This document shows, piece after piece, positions 34,963-43,993 of a stretch of 64,000 nucleotides of DNA. The translations under genes and the position numbers were made by a program. The notes below the pieces were generated by a model. That model saw only the letters and a list, made by a program, of their open reading frames with translations, did not search any database and was not told where the DNA came from. Location: assembly GCF_039696035.1 (NCBI RefSeq), contig NZ_CP155567.1:434001-498000 (forward strand), given 5' to 3'. The first letter of the stretch is position 1. The number at the start of each line of letters is the position of its first letter. This stretch comes from Microbulbifer sp. SAOS-129_SWC. GTDB lineage: Bacteria > Pseudomonadota > Gammaproteobacteria > Pseudomonadales > Cellvibrionaceae.

Positions 34963-36030
34963 GTGACTGCAGCCCAGCAAATGCCCATGGCCGCCATCCG
35001 CCACGACTGGACCCGCCAGCAGGTACTCGACCTGTTCGCGCTGCCGTTCAATGACCTGCTGTTCACCGCCCAACAGGTACACCGCACGTATTTCGATGCC
35101 AACCGCGTGCAGGTCAGCACCCTGTGCTCGATCAAGACCGGCGCCTGCCCGGAAGACTGTGCCTACTGTCCGCAGAGCGCCCGCTACGACACCGGCCTCG
35201 AGCGCGAGCAGCTGATGAAAGTCGAGGCGGTGCTGGAAGAGGCCCGCGCGGCCAAGGCCAGCGGTGCCACGCGCTTCTGCATGGGCGCCGCCTGGCGCTC
35301 GCCGAAGAAGAAGGATATGCCCTACGTGACCAAAATGGTGCGCGAGGTGAAGGCGCTGGGGATGGAGACCTGCATGACCCTGGGCATGCTCAAAGACGAG
35401 CAGGCGCAGGAGCTGGCTGCGGCCGGCCTCGATTACTACAACCACAACCTGGATACCTCACCGGAATACTACGGCGAGATCATCACCACGCGTACCTACC
35501 AGGACCGCCTGGAGACTCTCGGCCGCGTGCGCGCTGCGGGCATGAAGGTCTGCGCCGGCGGTATCGTCGGGATGGGCGAGGGCGAGCAGGACCGCGCCGG
35601 GCTGCTGATGCAGCTGGCCAACCTGCCGGCGCACCCGGAGTCGGTGCCGATCAACATGCTGGTGAAGGTCGCCGGCACGCCGCTGGAGAGCGAACGCGAC
35701 CTGGACCCGTTCGAATTCATCCGCTGCATCGCCGTGGCCCGCATCATGATGCCGAAGTCGCACGTGCGCCTGTCTGCCGGCCGTGAGCAGATGAACGACG
35801 AGATGCAGTCGCTGGCCTTCCTGGCCGGGGCCAACTCGATCTTCTACGGCGAGAAGCTGCTCACCACCGGCAACCCGGAAGCTAACAAGGATATGCAGCT
35901 GTTCGCGCGTCTCGGCATCCAGCCGGAGGAGTACCAGCAGTACGCCGACGAGCGCGAAGTCGAGGCAGAGCTGGCCGCGCAGATCAGCGAGCAACAGCAC
36001 GACCCGTATTTCTACGACGCGGCCAAATGA
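34963..36030 (+). CDS. bioB: Biotin synthase
   Basis: A 355-residue radical-SAM enzyme that inserts sulfur into dethiobiotin. CPEDCAYC holds the 4Fe-4S ligands (Cys62, Cys66, Cys69), preceded by [10 protein letters not shown], with YNHNLDTS and GGIVGMGE further on. The start is taken as GTG at 34963, about the length of Pseudomonas BioB; ATG at 34981 is an alternative. First gene of the BirA-controlled operon; its TGA overlaps the bioF ATG. Confidence 0.95.
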   Translation: MTAAQQMPMAAIRHDWTRQQVLDLFALPFNDLLFTAQQVHRTYFDANRVQVSTLCSIKTGACPEDCAYCPQSARYDTGLEREQLMKVEAVLEEARAAKASGATRFCMGAAWRSPKKKDMPYVTKMVREVKALGMETCMTLGMLKDEQAQELAAAGLDYYNHNLDTSPEYYGEIITTRTYQDRLETLGRVRAAGMKVCAGGIVGMGEGEQDRAGLLMQLANLPAHPESVPINMLVKVAGTPLESERDLDPFEFIRCIAVARIMMPKSHVRLSAGREQMNDEMQSLAFLAGANSIFYGEKLLTTGNPEANKDMQLFARLGIQPEEYQQYADEREVEAELAAQISEQQHDPYFYDAAK

Positions 36031-37229
36031 CCCGGCCCCGCTCCCTGTCCGCGACACTGCGCGCGCGCCTCGACGAGCGCCGCGCGCAGAACCTGTACCG
36101 CGAACTCAAGACCCTGGCCGCCGCGCCGGGGCCGCGGGCGCAGCTGGATGGGCGCGAACTGGTGGCGTTCAGCAGTAACGATTACCTGGGCCTGGCCACC
36201 CATCCGCGGGTCATCGCCGCGCAACAGGTCGGTGCCGAACTCGGTGCCGGTGCCACCGCCTCCCACCTGGTCAACGGCCATTTGCAGATTCACGCCGACC
36301 TGCAGCAAAAGATTGCCGCGGTCACCGGCCGCGAGGCGGCGCTGGTGTTCTCCAGTGGTTATATGGCCAATGTCGGCACCATCTGCGCGCTGGTCGGCCG
36401 CGGTGACCAGATTCTCTCCGACAAACTCAATCACGCCTCGCTGATCGACGGCGCACGCCTGTGCGGCGCCACCAGCCTGCGTTTCGGCCACAGCGACCTG
36501 GGCGCGCTGCAGCGCCGGCTCGAGCGCGCCGCCGCCGGCGGCAACCTTCTCGTCGCGGTGGACGGTGTCTACAGCATGGATGGCGACTGCGCGCCGCTGG
36601 CCGAGATCGCCGCGCTGTGCCGCGAGTACAGCGCCTGGCTGATGGTGGACGAGGCACACGGTTTCGGTGTCATGGGCAGCGCCACGCTGCCGCTGGCCGG
36701 CAGCGCCGCCGCCGCCGGGCTCGGCCAGGACGAGGCGCCGGTACTGATGGGCACCCTGGGCAAGGCCGCCGGTAACGCCGGCGCCTTCGTGGCCGGTTCG
36801 CGCGCGTTGATCGATTATCTGGTGCAGTTCGCGCGCCCGTATATCTATACCACCGGCATGCCGCCGGCGGTCGCCAGCGGCTGCCTGGCCGCGCTGGAAA
36901 CGATGGAGCAGGAAGCGCAATTGCGCGCGCAGCTGCAGCGCAATATCGCGTTTTTCCGCCGTCGCGCCGCGGCGCTGGCGCTGCCGTTGATGGACTCCAC
37001 CAGCGCCATCCAGCCGCTGCCGCTCGGTGATGAACACGCGGTGATGGCAGTGGCGGCGGAACTGCAGCGGCGCGGTTTCCTGGTCGGCGCCATCCGCCCG
37101 CCAACCGTGCCCGCCGGCACCGCGCGGCTGCGCATTACCCTGTCCGCCGCGCACAGCGAGACACAGATCGACCAGTTGCTCACGGCGCTGGCGGCGGCAC
37201 TGCCAGCCGCGGCGGGAGCAGGCGCGTGA
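36027..37229 (+). CDS. bioF: 8-amino-7-oxononanoate synthase
   Basis: A 400-residue PLP enzyme joining pimeloyl-ACP (or -CoA) and alanine to make KAPA. Family motifs: [35 protein letters not shown] and [13 protein letters not shown] with the PLP lysine. Start codon overlaps bioB (ATGA), and its TGA overlaps the bioHC ATG, so the three genes are translationally coupled. Confidence 0.95.
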   Translation: MTRPRSLSATLRARLDERRAQNLYRELKTLAAAPGPRAQLDGRELVAFSSNDYLGLATHPRVIAAQQVGAELGAGATASHLVNGHLQIHADLQQKIAAVTGREAALVFSSGYMANVGTICALVGRGDQILSDKLNHASLIDGARLCGATSLRFGHSDLGALQRRLERAAAGGNLLVAVDGVYSMDGDCAPLAEIAALCREYSAWLMVDEAHGFGVMGSATLPLAGSAAAAGLGQDEAPVLMGTLGKAAGNAGAFVAGSRALIDYLVQFARPYIYTTGMPPAVASGCLAALETMEQEAQLRAQLQRNIAFFRRRAAALALPLMDSTSAIQPLPLGDEHAVMAVAAELQRRGFLVGAIRPPTVPAGTARLRITLSAAHSETQIDQLLTALAAALPAAAGAGA

Positions 37230-38800
37230 AGGGGATTGAACACCTGGTGTTGCTGCACGGCTGGGGCGGCGACGCGCGCCTGTGGCAACCGCTGGTCGCG
37301 GCGCTCGACGGCGCACTGCCGGTGACGCTGCTGGAACTGCCCGGCTTCGGCGACCGCGCCGGCGAGCCCTGGCCCGGTGACGACGCATTGCTGCAGTCGC
37401 TGTACCAGCAGCTGCCCGGCAACTGCCTGCTGCTCGGCCACTCCCTCGGCGGCATGCTCGCCGCGCGGCTGGCGGCACAGCCGGGGCAGGACAAGATCCG
37501 CGCCCTGATGACCATCGCTGCCAACGGCAGCTTCGTGCAGCGCGGTGACTGGCCGGGTATGGAGGCGCAGGTTTTTGCCGATTTCTGCCAGTCGATGCGC
37601 GCCGCTCCCGAGGCAACGTGGGAAAAATTCTGCGGCCTGCAGGCCCGCGGTGACCGCGCCATGCGCAGTGTGCTGAAACAGCTGAAGGGCTGGCGCCCGA
37701 GCGCCATGGGCGCGGCCTGGGGGCAGGCCCTCGACTGCCTCGGGCGTTTCGACAACCGCGAAACCTTACCGACTATTTCCGTGCCGGCGCTGCACCTGTT
37801 CGGCGACCGCGACGCGCTGGTGCCGGCGGCGGCCGCGCAGCGGCTGCGGGCGCAGGGGGTTGCTGTCGAAGTGCTGGCGGGTTGCGGCCACGCGCCGCAG
37901 CTGTCGTGCCCCGAGTTAGTCGCGGAGAAAATCCGCGACCTGGCCGCGGCCCCGCGCGCTGGCGACGCACCGTTTGCAAAAAACGCGGTGGCGCAATCGT
38001 TCGGCCGCGCCGCCGCCAGTTACGACGCCGCCGCGCACCTGCAGCGCGCGGTATGCCGGCAGCTGCTCGATGGTGCGGAGGGCAACCCGGCGCCGCAGCG
38101 TATTCTGGACCTGGGCAGCGGCACCGGCTATGGCAGCGCGCTGCTGCGCCGGCGCTTCCCGCAGGCGCAAATCATCGCGCTGGATCTGGCCGAGGGCATG
38201 CTGCAGTACGCCCGCGCCGAACGCCCGCACGCGGATGCCTATATCGCCGCTGACGCGGAACAGCTGCCGCTGGCCGACGGCAGTGTCGATCTGGTGTTCT
38301 CGAGCATGGCGCTGCAGTGGTGCTACCGCCTGCCGCAGTTGTTTGCGGAACTGCGCCGGGTGCTGGCCGACGGCGGTCGCTGCCTGGTGGCGACGCTGGG
38401 GCCGGGCACGCTGGCGGAACTGAAACAGAGCTGGGCGCAGGTGGACGACGGAATACACGTGAATCGCTTCCTGCCGCAACGGGACTGGCAGCGGGCTGCG
38501 GCGGCCAGTGGCCTGTGTGGCGACTGGCAGATCGAAACGCGGGTACTGCACTTCGAGGACGTGCGCCGCCTGATGCGCGAGCTGAAGAGCGTCGGTGCCC
38601 ACAACGTCAACCGCGATGCCGGCCGTGGCCTGACCGGGCGCGCGAAGCTGCGCCGGCTGGCACAGGCGTATGAATCACTGCGCGGGGAAGCGGGGCTGCC
38701 GGTCAGCTATGAGGTGATCTATCTGGCGCTGGCGGCGGTAGGCGGGGAGGATTCAGGCAGGGAGGAGACGGCAGAAGCGGCCCGTGGCCGCTCCTGCTGA
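37226..38800 (+). CDS. bioHC: BioH-BioC fusion protein (pimeloyl-ACP methyl ester esterase + malonyl-ACP methyltransferase)
   Basis: A 524-residue bifunctional protein. Residues about 1-240 are BioH, an alpha/beta hydrolase with Ser73 (GHSLGG), Asp196 (FGDRDALVP) and His222 (GCGHAPQ), which removes the methyl ester from pimeloyl-ACP. Residues about 250-505 are BioC, a SAM methyltransferase with LDLGSGTGYGSALL and MALQWCYRLPQLF, which adds the same methyl group to malonyl-ACP. So one chain carries the enzymes that open and close the pimelate pathway. Such BioHC fusions are known from Saccharophagus and relatives. No frameshift; start overlaps bioF by 4 bp. Confidence 0.94.
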   Translation: MKGIEHLVLLHGWGGDARLWQPLVAALDGALPVTLLELPGFGDRAGEPWPGDDALLQSLYQQLPGNCLLLGHSLGGMLAARLAAQPGQDKIRALMTIAANGSFVQRGDWPGMEAQVFADFCQSMRAAPEATWEKFCGLQARGDRAMRSVLKQLKGWRPSAMGAAWGQALDCLGRFDNRETLPTISVPALHLFGDRDALVPAAAAQRLRAQGVAVEVLAGCGHAPQLSCPELVAEKIRDLAAAPRAGDAPFAKNAVAQSFGRAAASYDAAAHLQRAVCRQLLDGAEGNPAPQRILDLGSGTGYGSALLRRRFPQAQIIALDLAEGMLQYARAERPHADAYIAADAEQLPLADGSVDLVFSSMALQWCYRLPQLFAELRRVLADGGRCLVATLGPGTLAELKQSWAQVDDGIHVNRFLPQRDWQRAAAASGLCGDWQIETRVLHFEDVRRLMRELKSVGAHNVNRDAGRGLTGRAKLRRLAQAYESLRGEAGLPVSYEVIYLALAAVGGEDSGREETAEAARGRSC

Positions 38801-38825
38801 TAATGGCGCTGCTTGTGCGGCCGGA

Positions 38826-39311
38826 TCAGGGGTAGATCGTAATCGGCGTCGGCGTTTTCACCATTGCCCAGATCTCGTCCATCTGGCGGTTGTTCACGGC
38901 GATACAGCCGTCCGTCCAGTTCATGCGCGACAGGTATTTCTCCATTCCCTTCCACTCCGGCTTGATGCCGTGAATCATGATGTCGCCACCCGGGTTGACC
39001 CCCAGTTTGGCCGCGTGGGCGCGGTCGGCCTTGTTCGGGTAGGAGATATGGATGGAGCGGTAGAAGCGGCTGTGCGGATTCTTCCAGTCCAGCGTGTAGC
39101 GGCCCTCGGGGGTGCGCTCGTCGCCCTGGCGGACCTTGTGGCCGCGCGGGTTGTCACCGAACACGACCTTGTAGCTGCGCACCACCTTGCCGTGGCGTTT
39201 CAATTGCATCAGGCCCTTGGATTTGTAAACGACCACCATATCCACCGGCTTCACGGTGGCGTATGACAGGGCCGGCAGCAGTAAAAGCAGGGCAAGAGTC
39301 AGGTATCGCAT
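38826..39311 (-). CDS. Periplasmic L,D-transpeptidase family (YkuD) protein
   Basis: A 161-residue protein with a signal peptide (about 1-18) and a YkuD catalytic domain: PEGRYTLDWKNPHSRFYRSIHISYPN, IMIHGIKP (His114) and NWTDGCIAV (Cys136). The usual SHGC is TDGC here, as in the YafK/ErfK-like branch, so it may be a hydrolase or transpeptidase on peptidoglycan cross-links or lipoprotein tethers. It lies in reverse orientation inside the biotin cluster, between bioHC and bioD. Confidence 0.85.
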   Translation of the reverse strand: MRYLTLALLLLLPALSYATVKPVDMVVVYKSKGLMQLKRHGKVVRSYKVVFGDNPRGHKVRQGDERTPEGRYTLDWKNPHSRFYRSIHISYPNKADRAHAAKLGVNPGGDIMIHGIKPEWKGMEKYLSRMNWTDGCIAVNNRQMDEIWAMVKTPTPITIYP

Positions 39312-39571
39312 AGTGTTGGCAAAAGCTCCCGTTGTCGGGTTTGTGGTGATTTCGCGGCTTCCGTACCTTCGATTTGTCCCGGCGGAGAAAATCGTTGTGA
39401 CAGCGCTGTCCTTCGCCGGTCATCCGGCATGCGCCGGGGTAGATTCTTAGGCAATTATCCTAACTCCGGGCCTGAAAGACTTCCGAATTGGTTAAATATT
39501 GCTCTATGCGGGTAATTTATCATCATGTAGTCGACGTTTAAAGGGGCGTCAACGTAAAAATTGGAGTTTCT

Positions 39572-40270
39572 GTGACCCAGACTTTCTTTATCGCGGGCAC
39601 CGACACCGAAGTCGGCAAGACCTTTGTGACCACGGCGCTGCTGGCAAGTGCCGCAACGCGCGGCCTGAAAACCGCGGCGGTAAAACCGGTGGCCTCCGGC
39701 TGTGAACAGACCGCCGACGGCCTGCGCAACGAGGATGCGCTGGCGCTGCAGGCGGCGATGACCGAGGATCTGCCCTACCAGCAGGTGAACCCGATTGCAC
39801 TGGAGCCGGCCATTGCGCCGCACATCGCCGCCGCCGAGGCCGGCCGGCGCCTGGACCTGGGGCGCCTGGCCGGTGTCTGCCGCGGGGTCATGTCCACCGC
39901 TGCCGACCTGGTGCTGATCGAGGGCGCCGGGGGCTGGCGCACGCCGCTGGGCCCGCGCGCGTTTCTGTCGCAGCTGCCGCGCGAGCTGAATATTCCGGTG
40001 ATCCTGGTGGTGGGAATGCGCCTTGGCTGTATCAACCACGCGCTGCTGACCGCCGAGGCAATCCGTCGCGACGGCTTGGCGCTGGCGGGCTGGGTGGCGA
40101 ATTTCCCTGCGGCGGAATCGATGGCGCGCCCGGACGAAAACCTGGCCACGCTGCAGGCCATACTGCCAGCGCCGCTGCTGGGGGTGCTGCCGTTTACCGA
40201 GGGCGGTGACTACCGCAGCGCGGCCGCCCATCTCGATCTGGATCCTCTCCAGCTCGGCTCCCCGGAGTAG
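39572..40270 (+). CDS. bioD: Dethiobiotin synthetase
   Basis: A 232-residue ATP-dependent enzyme closing the ureido ring of dethiobiotin. The P-loop is GTDTEVGKT (8-16), with KPVASG and EGAGGWRTPL. The start is GTG with GGAG 6 nt upstream. Separated from bioHC by the reversed L,D-transpeptidase gene, so it must have its own promoter in 39312-39571; I do not see a BirA box there. bioA is not in the window. Confidence 0.94.
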   Translation: MTQTFFIAGTDTEVGKTFVTTALLASAATRGLKTAAVKPVASGCEQTADGLRNEDALALQAAMTEDLPYQQVNPIALEPAIAPHIAAAEAGRRLDLGRLAGVCRGVMSTAADLVLIEGAGGWRTPLGPRAFLSQLPRELNIPVILVVGMRLGCINHALLTAEAIRRDGLALAGWVANFPAAESMARPDENLATLQAILPAPLLGVLPFTEGGDYRSAAAHLDLDPLQLGSPE

Positions 40271-40466
40271 TGCGCCGCCCGCAGCGGTACTGACGGCTTC
40301 TGGTATGGCACTTTCATTGCAGCTGCAACGAGGGCGAACTTCGGTTTGCCCTAATTGGTAAGGCCATTAGTTGGTAAGGGCATTCTCCCGAACCGCGCCG
40401 GGTTGTCGGTGGCAAATCACAGCACAATCCGCGAACCAATATCCCCCTCCCGGTCCCCCACCACAG

Positions 40467-40495
40467 TTGACAATTCGCCTCTTCGGGCCTAGATT
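40467..40495 (+). promoter_or_regulatory. Promoter of the acyl-CoA dehydrogenase gene
   Basis: Perfect -35 TTGACA (40467-40472), 17-bp spacer and -10 TAGATT (40490-40495). The transcription start would fall inside the adjoining PsrA-like palindrome. Confidence 0.7.
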
Positions 40496-40511
40496 CAAAC
40501 AACTGTTTGAA
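40494..40511. promoter_or_regulatory. PsrA-type operator
   Basis: TTCAAACAACTGTTTGAA, a palindrome with perfect 7-bp arms. Its core CAAAC-N4-GTTTG fits the PsrA box ([GC]AAAC-N2-4-GTTT[GC]) of the TetR-type fatty-acid-responsive repressor of Pseudomonas. It overlaps the -10 and start site, a position expected for repression. Confidence 0.7.
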
Positions 40512-40534
40512 ACGCTTGAATGAGGATCTGGCGC

Positions 40535-42316
40535 ATGGCCGAGTACAAAGCACCACTGCGGGAGATGAACTTCCTGCTGCACGAAGTGTTTGCTGCGGAT
40601 GAACTCTGGGCACAGCTGCCCGGACTGGCCGGCGCGGTGGATCGCGAGACCGCCGATGCCATCCTGGAAGAAATGTCCAAGCTCGCCGGCAACACCCTGG
40701 ACCCGATCAACCGCTCCGGCGACGAAGAGGGCTGCCAGTGGAATGACGGCGTGGTCACTACGCCCGCGGGCTTCCCGGAAGCCTACGCGACTTTCTGCGA
40801 GGGCGGCTGGGGTTCGCTGCTGGGTAACCCGGAGTACGGCGGCATGGGGATGCCGAAAATGCTCGGCGCCCAGGTCGAGGAAATGATCAACGCGGCCAAT
40901 ATTTCCTTCGCGCTGTATCCGGTGCTGACCGCCGGCGCCTGCCTGGCGATCGACGCCCACGCCAGCGAGGAGCTGAAACAGAAATACCTGCCGAACATGT
41001 ATGCCGGTACCTGGTCCGGCGCGATGGACCTGACCGAGCCCCACGCTGGCACCGACCTCGGCATTATCCGCACCAAGGCCGAGCCGCAGGACGACGGCAG
41101 CTACAGCATTACCGGCAGCAAGATCTTTATCACCGGCGGCGACCAGGACCTGTCCGAGAACATCATTCACCTGGTGCTGGCCAAGCTGCCGGACGCGCCC
41201 AAGGGGCCGAAAGGAATCTCCCTGTTCCTGGTGCCCAAGTTCCTGGTCAACGAAGACGGCAGTGTCGGCGAGCCCAACCACGTCAGCTGCGGTTCCATTG
41301 AGCACAAGATGGGCATCAAGGCCTCGGCCACCTGCGCGATGAATTTCGATGGCGCCAAGGGCTGGCTGGTGGGCGAAGTGAACAAGGGCCTCGCGGCCAT
41401 GTTCACGATGATGAACTACGAGCGCCTGGGTGTGGGTATCCAGGGCTTGGGCGCATCCGAGCGCTCCTACCAAAATGCCCTGGAATACGCTCGCGACCGC
41501 GTGCAGAGCCGCTCGCCGGCCGGTGCGCAGCAGCCGGACAAGGCCGCTGACCCGATCATCGTGCACCCCGACGTGCGCCGTATGCTGCTGACCCAGAAGG
41601 CGCTGATCGGTGGCGCCCGCGCGCTGTCCACCTATGTGGCCAAGTGGCTGGATATCTCCAAGTTCGGTGAGGGCGAAGAGAAGAAGCACGCGGAGGCGAT
41701 GGTCGCGCTGCTCACGCCGGTGGCCAAGGCCTTCTTTACCGACAAGGGCCTCGAGTGCACCATCATTGGCCAGCAGGTGTTCGGCGGCCACGGCTACATT
41801 CGCGAGTGGGGTCAGGAGCAGCTGGTGCGCGACGTGCGCATTACCCAGATCTACGAGGGCACCAACGGTATCCAGGCGCTGGACCTGGCCGGGCGCAAGA
41901 CCGTCGCCAACGGCGGCGCCTTCTTCGAGCTGTTTGCCGCCGACGTGCAGGCATTTATCGACGCCCAGGCCGGCCGCGCCGACATGGCCGAGTTCGTGCA
42001 GCCGCTGGCGGCGGAACTGCAGCGCCTCAAGGACGCCACCGCGAAGATGATCGCCGCCGCGCAGCAAGACCCGCACGCGCCCGGCGCCGCCTCGGTGGAA
42101 TACCTGCACCTGTTTGGCTACGTGGCCTATGCCTATATGTGGGCGATGGGGGCTGCCGTGGCGCTGCCCAAGGCCGGCGACGACGATTTCTACAAAGGCC
42201 AGGTCAAGACCGCGCGCTTTTACTTCGCGCGCCTGCTGCCCCAGGCCCAGGCGCTGGCCACCAGTGTCAATGCCGGCAGCGCGACCCTGATGGACCTGGA
42301 ACAGGACCTGTTCTGA
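40535..42316 (+). CDS. Acyl-CoA dehydrogenase (long, 593-residue FadE/DmdC-like type)
   Basis: A 593-residue acyl-CoA dehydrogenase with the extra C-terminal domain of the FadE/DmdC-like group. Motifs: LTEPHAGTDLGIIRTKAE and ITGSKIFITGGD (FAD and substrate), YERLGVGIQGLGASE, and GGHGYIREWGQEQLVRDVRITQIYEGTNGIQALDL near residues 405-440. Likely oxidises medium- or long-chain acyl-CoAs; a methylthiopropionyl-CoA role as in DmdC is possible but unproven. I use the ATG at 40535 (GAGGA 8 nt upstream); an ATG at 40520 lacks a ribosome site. Promoter and PsrA-like box directly upstream support fatty-acid control. Confidence 0.92.
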   Translation: MAEYKAPLREMNFLLHEVFAADELWAQLPGLAGAVDRETADAILEEMSKLAGNTLDPINRSGDEEGCQWNDGVVTTPAGFPEAYATFCEGGWGSLLGNPEYGGMGMPKMLGAQVEEMINAANISFALYPVLTAGACLAIDAHASEELKQKYLPNMYAGTWSGAMDLTEPHAGTDLGIIRTKAEPQDDGSYSITGSKIFITGGDQDLSENIIHLVLAKLPDAPKGPKGISLFLVPKFLVNEDGSVGEPNHVSCGSIEHKMGIKASATCAMNFDGAKGWLVGEVNKGLAAMFTMMNYERLGVGIQGLGASERSYQNALEYARDRVQSRSPAGAQQPDKAADPIIVHPDVRRMLLTQKALIGGARALSTYVAKWLDISKFGEGEEKKHAEAMVALLTPVAKAFFTDKGLECTIIGQQVFGGHGYIREWGQEQLVRDVRITQIYEGTNGIQALDLAGRKTVANGGAFFELFAADVQAFIDAQAGRADMAEFVQPLAAELQRLKDATAKMIAAAQQDPHAPGAASVEYLHLFGYVAYAYMWAMGAAVALPKAGDDDFYKGQVKTARFYFARLLPQAQALATSVNAGSATLMDLEQDLF

Positions 42317-42381
42317 GTCGCAGCGCCGCGGTGGCCCGAATTCGCCGCGGTGCTGATCCTCTCTTTTGATCTGCCGATCAG

Positions 42382-42405
42382 GCCCCGCGACTGCGGGGCT
42401 TTTTT
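42382..42405 (+). terminator. Rho-independent terminator after acyl-CoA dehydrogenase
   Basis: A 7-bp stem GCCCCGC/GCGGGGC with loop GACT and six T. Confidence 0.92.
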
Positions 42406-42477
42406 ATGTCGGGCACTTTTGCGGGCGGGGCGATTCTTCTAGACTCGGAAGCACAACAATAACGAGTAGCCTGAGCC

Positions 42478-42681
42478 ATGTCCGATTCTCCCGAGCCCCG
42501 CCCCGATCAACGACTGTCCGCCGAAGACCAGGTCAAGGTGGACAACTACCTGCAGAGCGGCGTCAACAGCGTGGAGCGCAAGCCGTTCCGCCCGTGGCTG
42601 CTGCTGGGGGTGATCCTGGTGGTGATGACGCTGCTGTCGCTGCTCAGCTACTTTATCGCGCGGGTCAAAGGGGTGGTCTAA
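42478..42681 (+). CDS. DUF3094 small membrane protein
   Basis: A 67-residue protein: hydrophilic N-terminus ([22 protein letters not shown]) and one membrane helix (about 44-62). This matches DUF3094, small single-pass proteins of pseudomonads and relatives with no known function. Its TAA shares a base with the ATG of the nitroreductase gene (TAATG), so the two are coupled. Confidence 0.85.
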   Translation: MSDSPEPRPDQRLSAEDQVKVDNYLQSGVNSVERKPFRPWLLLGVILVVMTLLSLLSYFIARVKGVV

Positions 42682-43349
42682 TGGATGAGGCAACAGACTT
42701 CCTGCCGCTCGACTTCGAGTATCTGGACGGGGCGGAGATGCAGCGGCGCGCCGCGGCCTTCCGCGAGCGTATGGGCTTGCGGCGCACGGTGCGGGACTTT
42801 GCCAGCGCGTCGCTGCCGCGGCAGGTCATCGAGGACGCGATCCGCACCGCCGGCAGTGCGCCGAGCGGCGCCAATATGCAGCCGTGGCATTTCTGCGTGG
42901 TGGAGAGCGCAGAGATCAAGCGGCAGATCCGCATCGCCGCCGAGGAAGAGGAGCGCGAGTTCTACCAGCGCCGCGCTTCGGCCGAGTGGCTCGAGGCGCT
43001 GGCACCACTGGGGACCGATGCCGACAAACCATTCCTGGAAACCGCACCCTACCTGATCGTTATTTTCCTGAAGAAGTTCTCCAGCAGCGAGTCCGGGGAG
43101 AAACTGAAGAACTACTACACCGCCGAATCGGTCGGCATCGCCACCGGCCTGCTGATCGCCGCACTGCACAATGCCGGCGTAGCCACGCTGACCCATACCC
43201 CCAGCCCGATGAAGTTCCTCAACGAAATTCTCGGCCGGCCGGTGACCGAGAAGCCGTATATGATTCTGGTGGCCGGGCTGCCGGCGCAGGGGGCGCAGGT
43301 GCCGGCGATCAAGCGCAAGCCGCTGGAGGAGATCGCGGACTTCGTCTGA
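42681..43349 (+). CDS. Nitroreductase family protein (iodotyrosine-deiodinase-like)
   Basis: A 222-residue FMN flavoprotein of the nitroreductase/BluB fold. [31 protein letters not shown] and [26 protein letters not shown] match the iodotyrosine-deiodinase-like subgroup, which reduces halotyrosines or related aromatics. Natural substrate here unknown. It is coupled to the DUF3094 gene by a one-base stop/start overlap. Confidence 0.87.
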   Translation: MDEATDFLPLDFEYLDGAEMQRRAAAFRERMGLRRTVRDFASASLPRQVIEDAIRTAGSAPSGANMQPWHFCVVESAEIKRQIRIAAEEEEREFYQRRASAEWLEALAPLGTDADKPFLETAPYLIVIFLKKFSSSESGEKLKNYYTAESVGIATGLLIAALHNAGVATLTHTPSPMKFLNEILGRPVTEKPYMILVAGLPAQGAQVPAIKRKPLEEIADFV

Positions 43350-43391
43350 GGCTCCGGTGTGGGCCAGTTCGCCGCGGCTCGCCGGCGCAGT

Positions 43392-43853
43392 CTACATCTC
43401 CCCCAGCGCCACGATGGTTGTCCATTCCGCTGCCGTCACCGGCTGGATCGACAGCCGCCCCTGCTTCACCAGCACCATGTCCGCCAGCTGCGGGTTCTGC
43501 TTGATTTCCGCCAGTGGCAGCGGCCGCGCGAAGCGCGCGCGGAAGCGGATATCCACACAGAACCAGCGCGGCTTGTCGGCACTGGCCTTGGGATCGAAAT
43601 ACTTGCTCTCGGGGTCGAACTGGGCCGGGTCGGGGTAGGCGGCGCGCACCACCTCGGCGCTGCCCACCACCGCCGGCACCTTGCAGGCACTGTGGTAGAA
43701 CAGTACGGCGTCGCCCGCTGCGACCGCGTCGCGGAGAAAGTTGCGCGCCTGGTAATTGCGGATACCGTCCCAGCGGCCGGTCTGGCCCGGCTCGGCGGCC
43801 AGGTCGTCGATGCTGTACTCATCCGGTTCGGATTTGAAAAGCCAGTAGTTCAT
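43392..43853 (-). CDS. EVE domain-containing protein
   Basis: A 153-residue protein that is almost entirely an EVE domain (PUA/YTH-like fold that binds modified bases). It opens MNYWLFKSEPDEYSIDDL and contains WDGIRNYQARNFLRD, DAVLFYHSACKVPAVVG and the C-terminal MVLVKQGRLSIQPV, all typical of the family. Likely recognises modified RNA or DNA bases. ATG at 43853 chosen by family N-terminus; a 25-residue upstream extension is not conserved-looking. Divergent from the histidine kinase gene across a 140-bp AT-rich gap. Confidence 0.9.
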   Translation of the reverse strand: MNYWLFKSEPDEYSIDDLAAEPGQTGRWDGIRNYQARNFLRDAVAAGDAVLFYHSACKVPAVVGSAEVVRAAYPDPAQFDPESKYFDPKASADKPRWFCVDIRFRARFARPLPLAEIKQNPQLADMVLVKQGRLSIQPVTAAEWTTIVALGEM

Positions 43854-43993
43854 GTCGATTTCTGGGGTTCCTGCGGCAGTCTGCGTCGATCCTGCGCCGG
43901 TTGGTATTTCACCAGCGCGGGGGGACATTTAGTATAAATCCCAACAAAAGTATCAAATCGGCGCCGGCTATGGGCGCCGCTGAACAGGAATTT

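Noticed and set aside
39312..39571. BirA box upstream of bioD
   Set aside because: No TTGTAAACC/GGTTTACAA pair found; only short ACGTT/AACGT inverted bits.
43854..43993. Strong divergent promoters between the EVE and kinase genes
   Set aside because: Good -10-like TATAAA/TATACT exists near 43931-43938 but no -35 at proper spacing on either strand, so I did not list a promoter.
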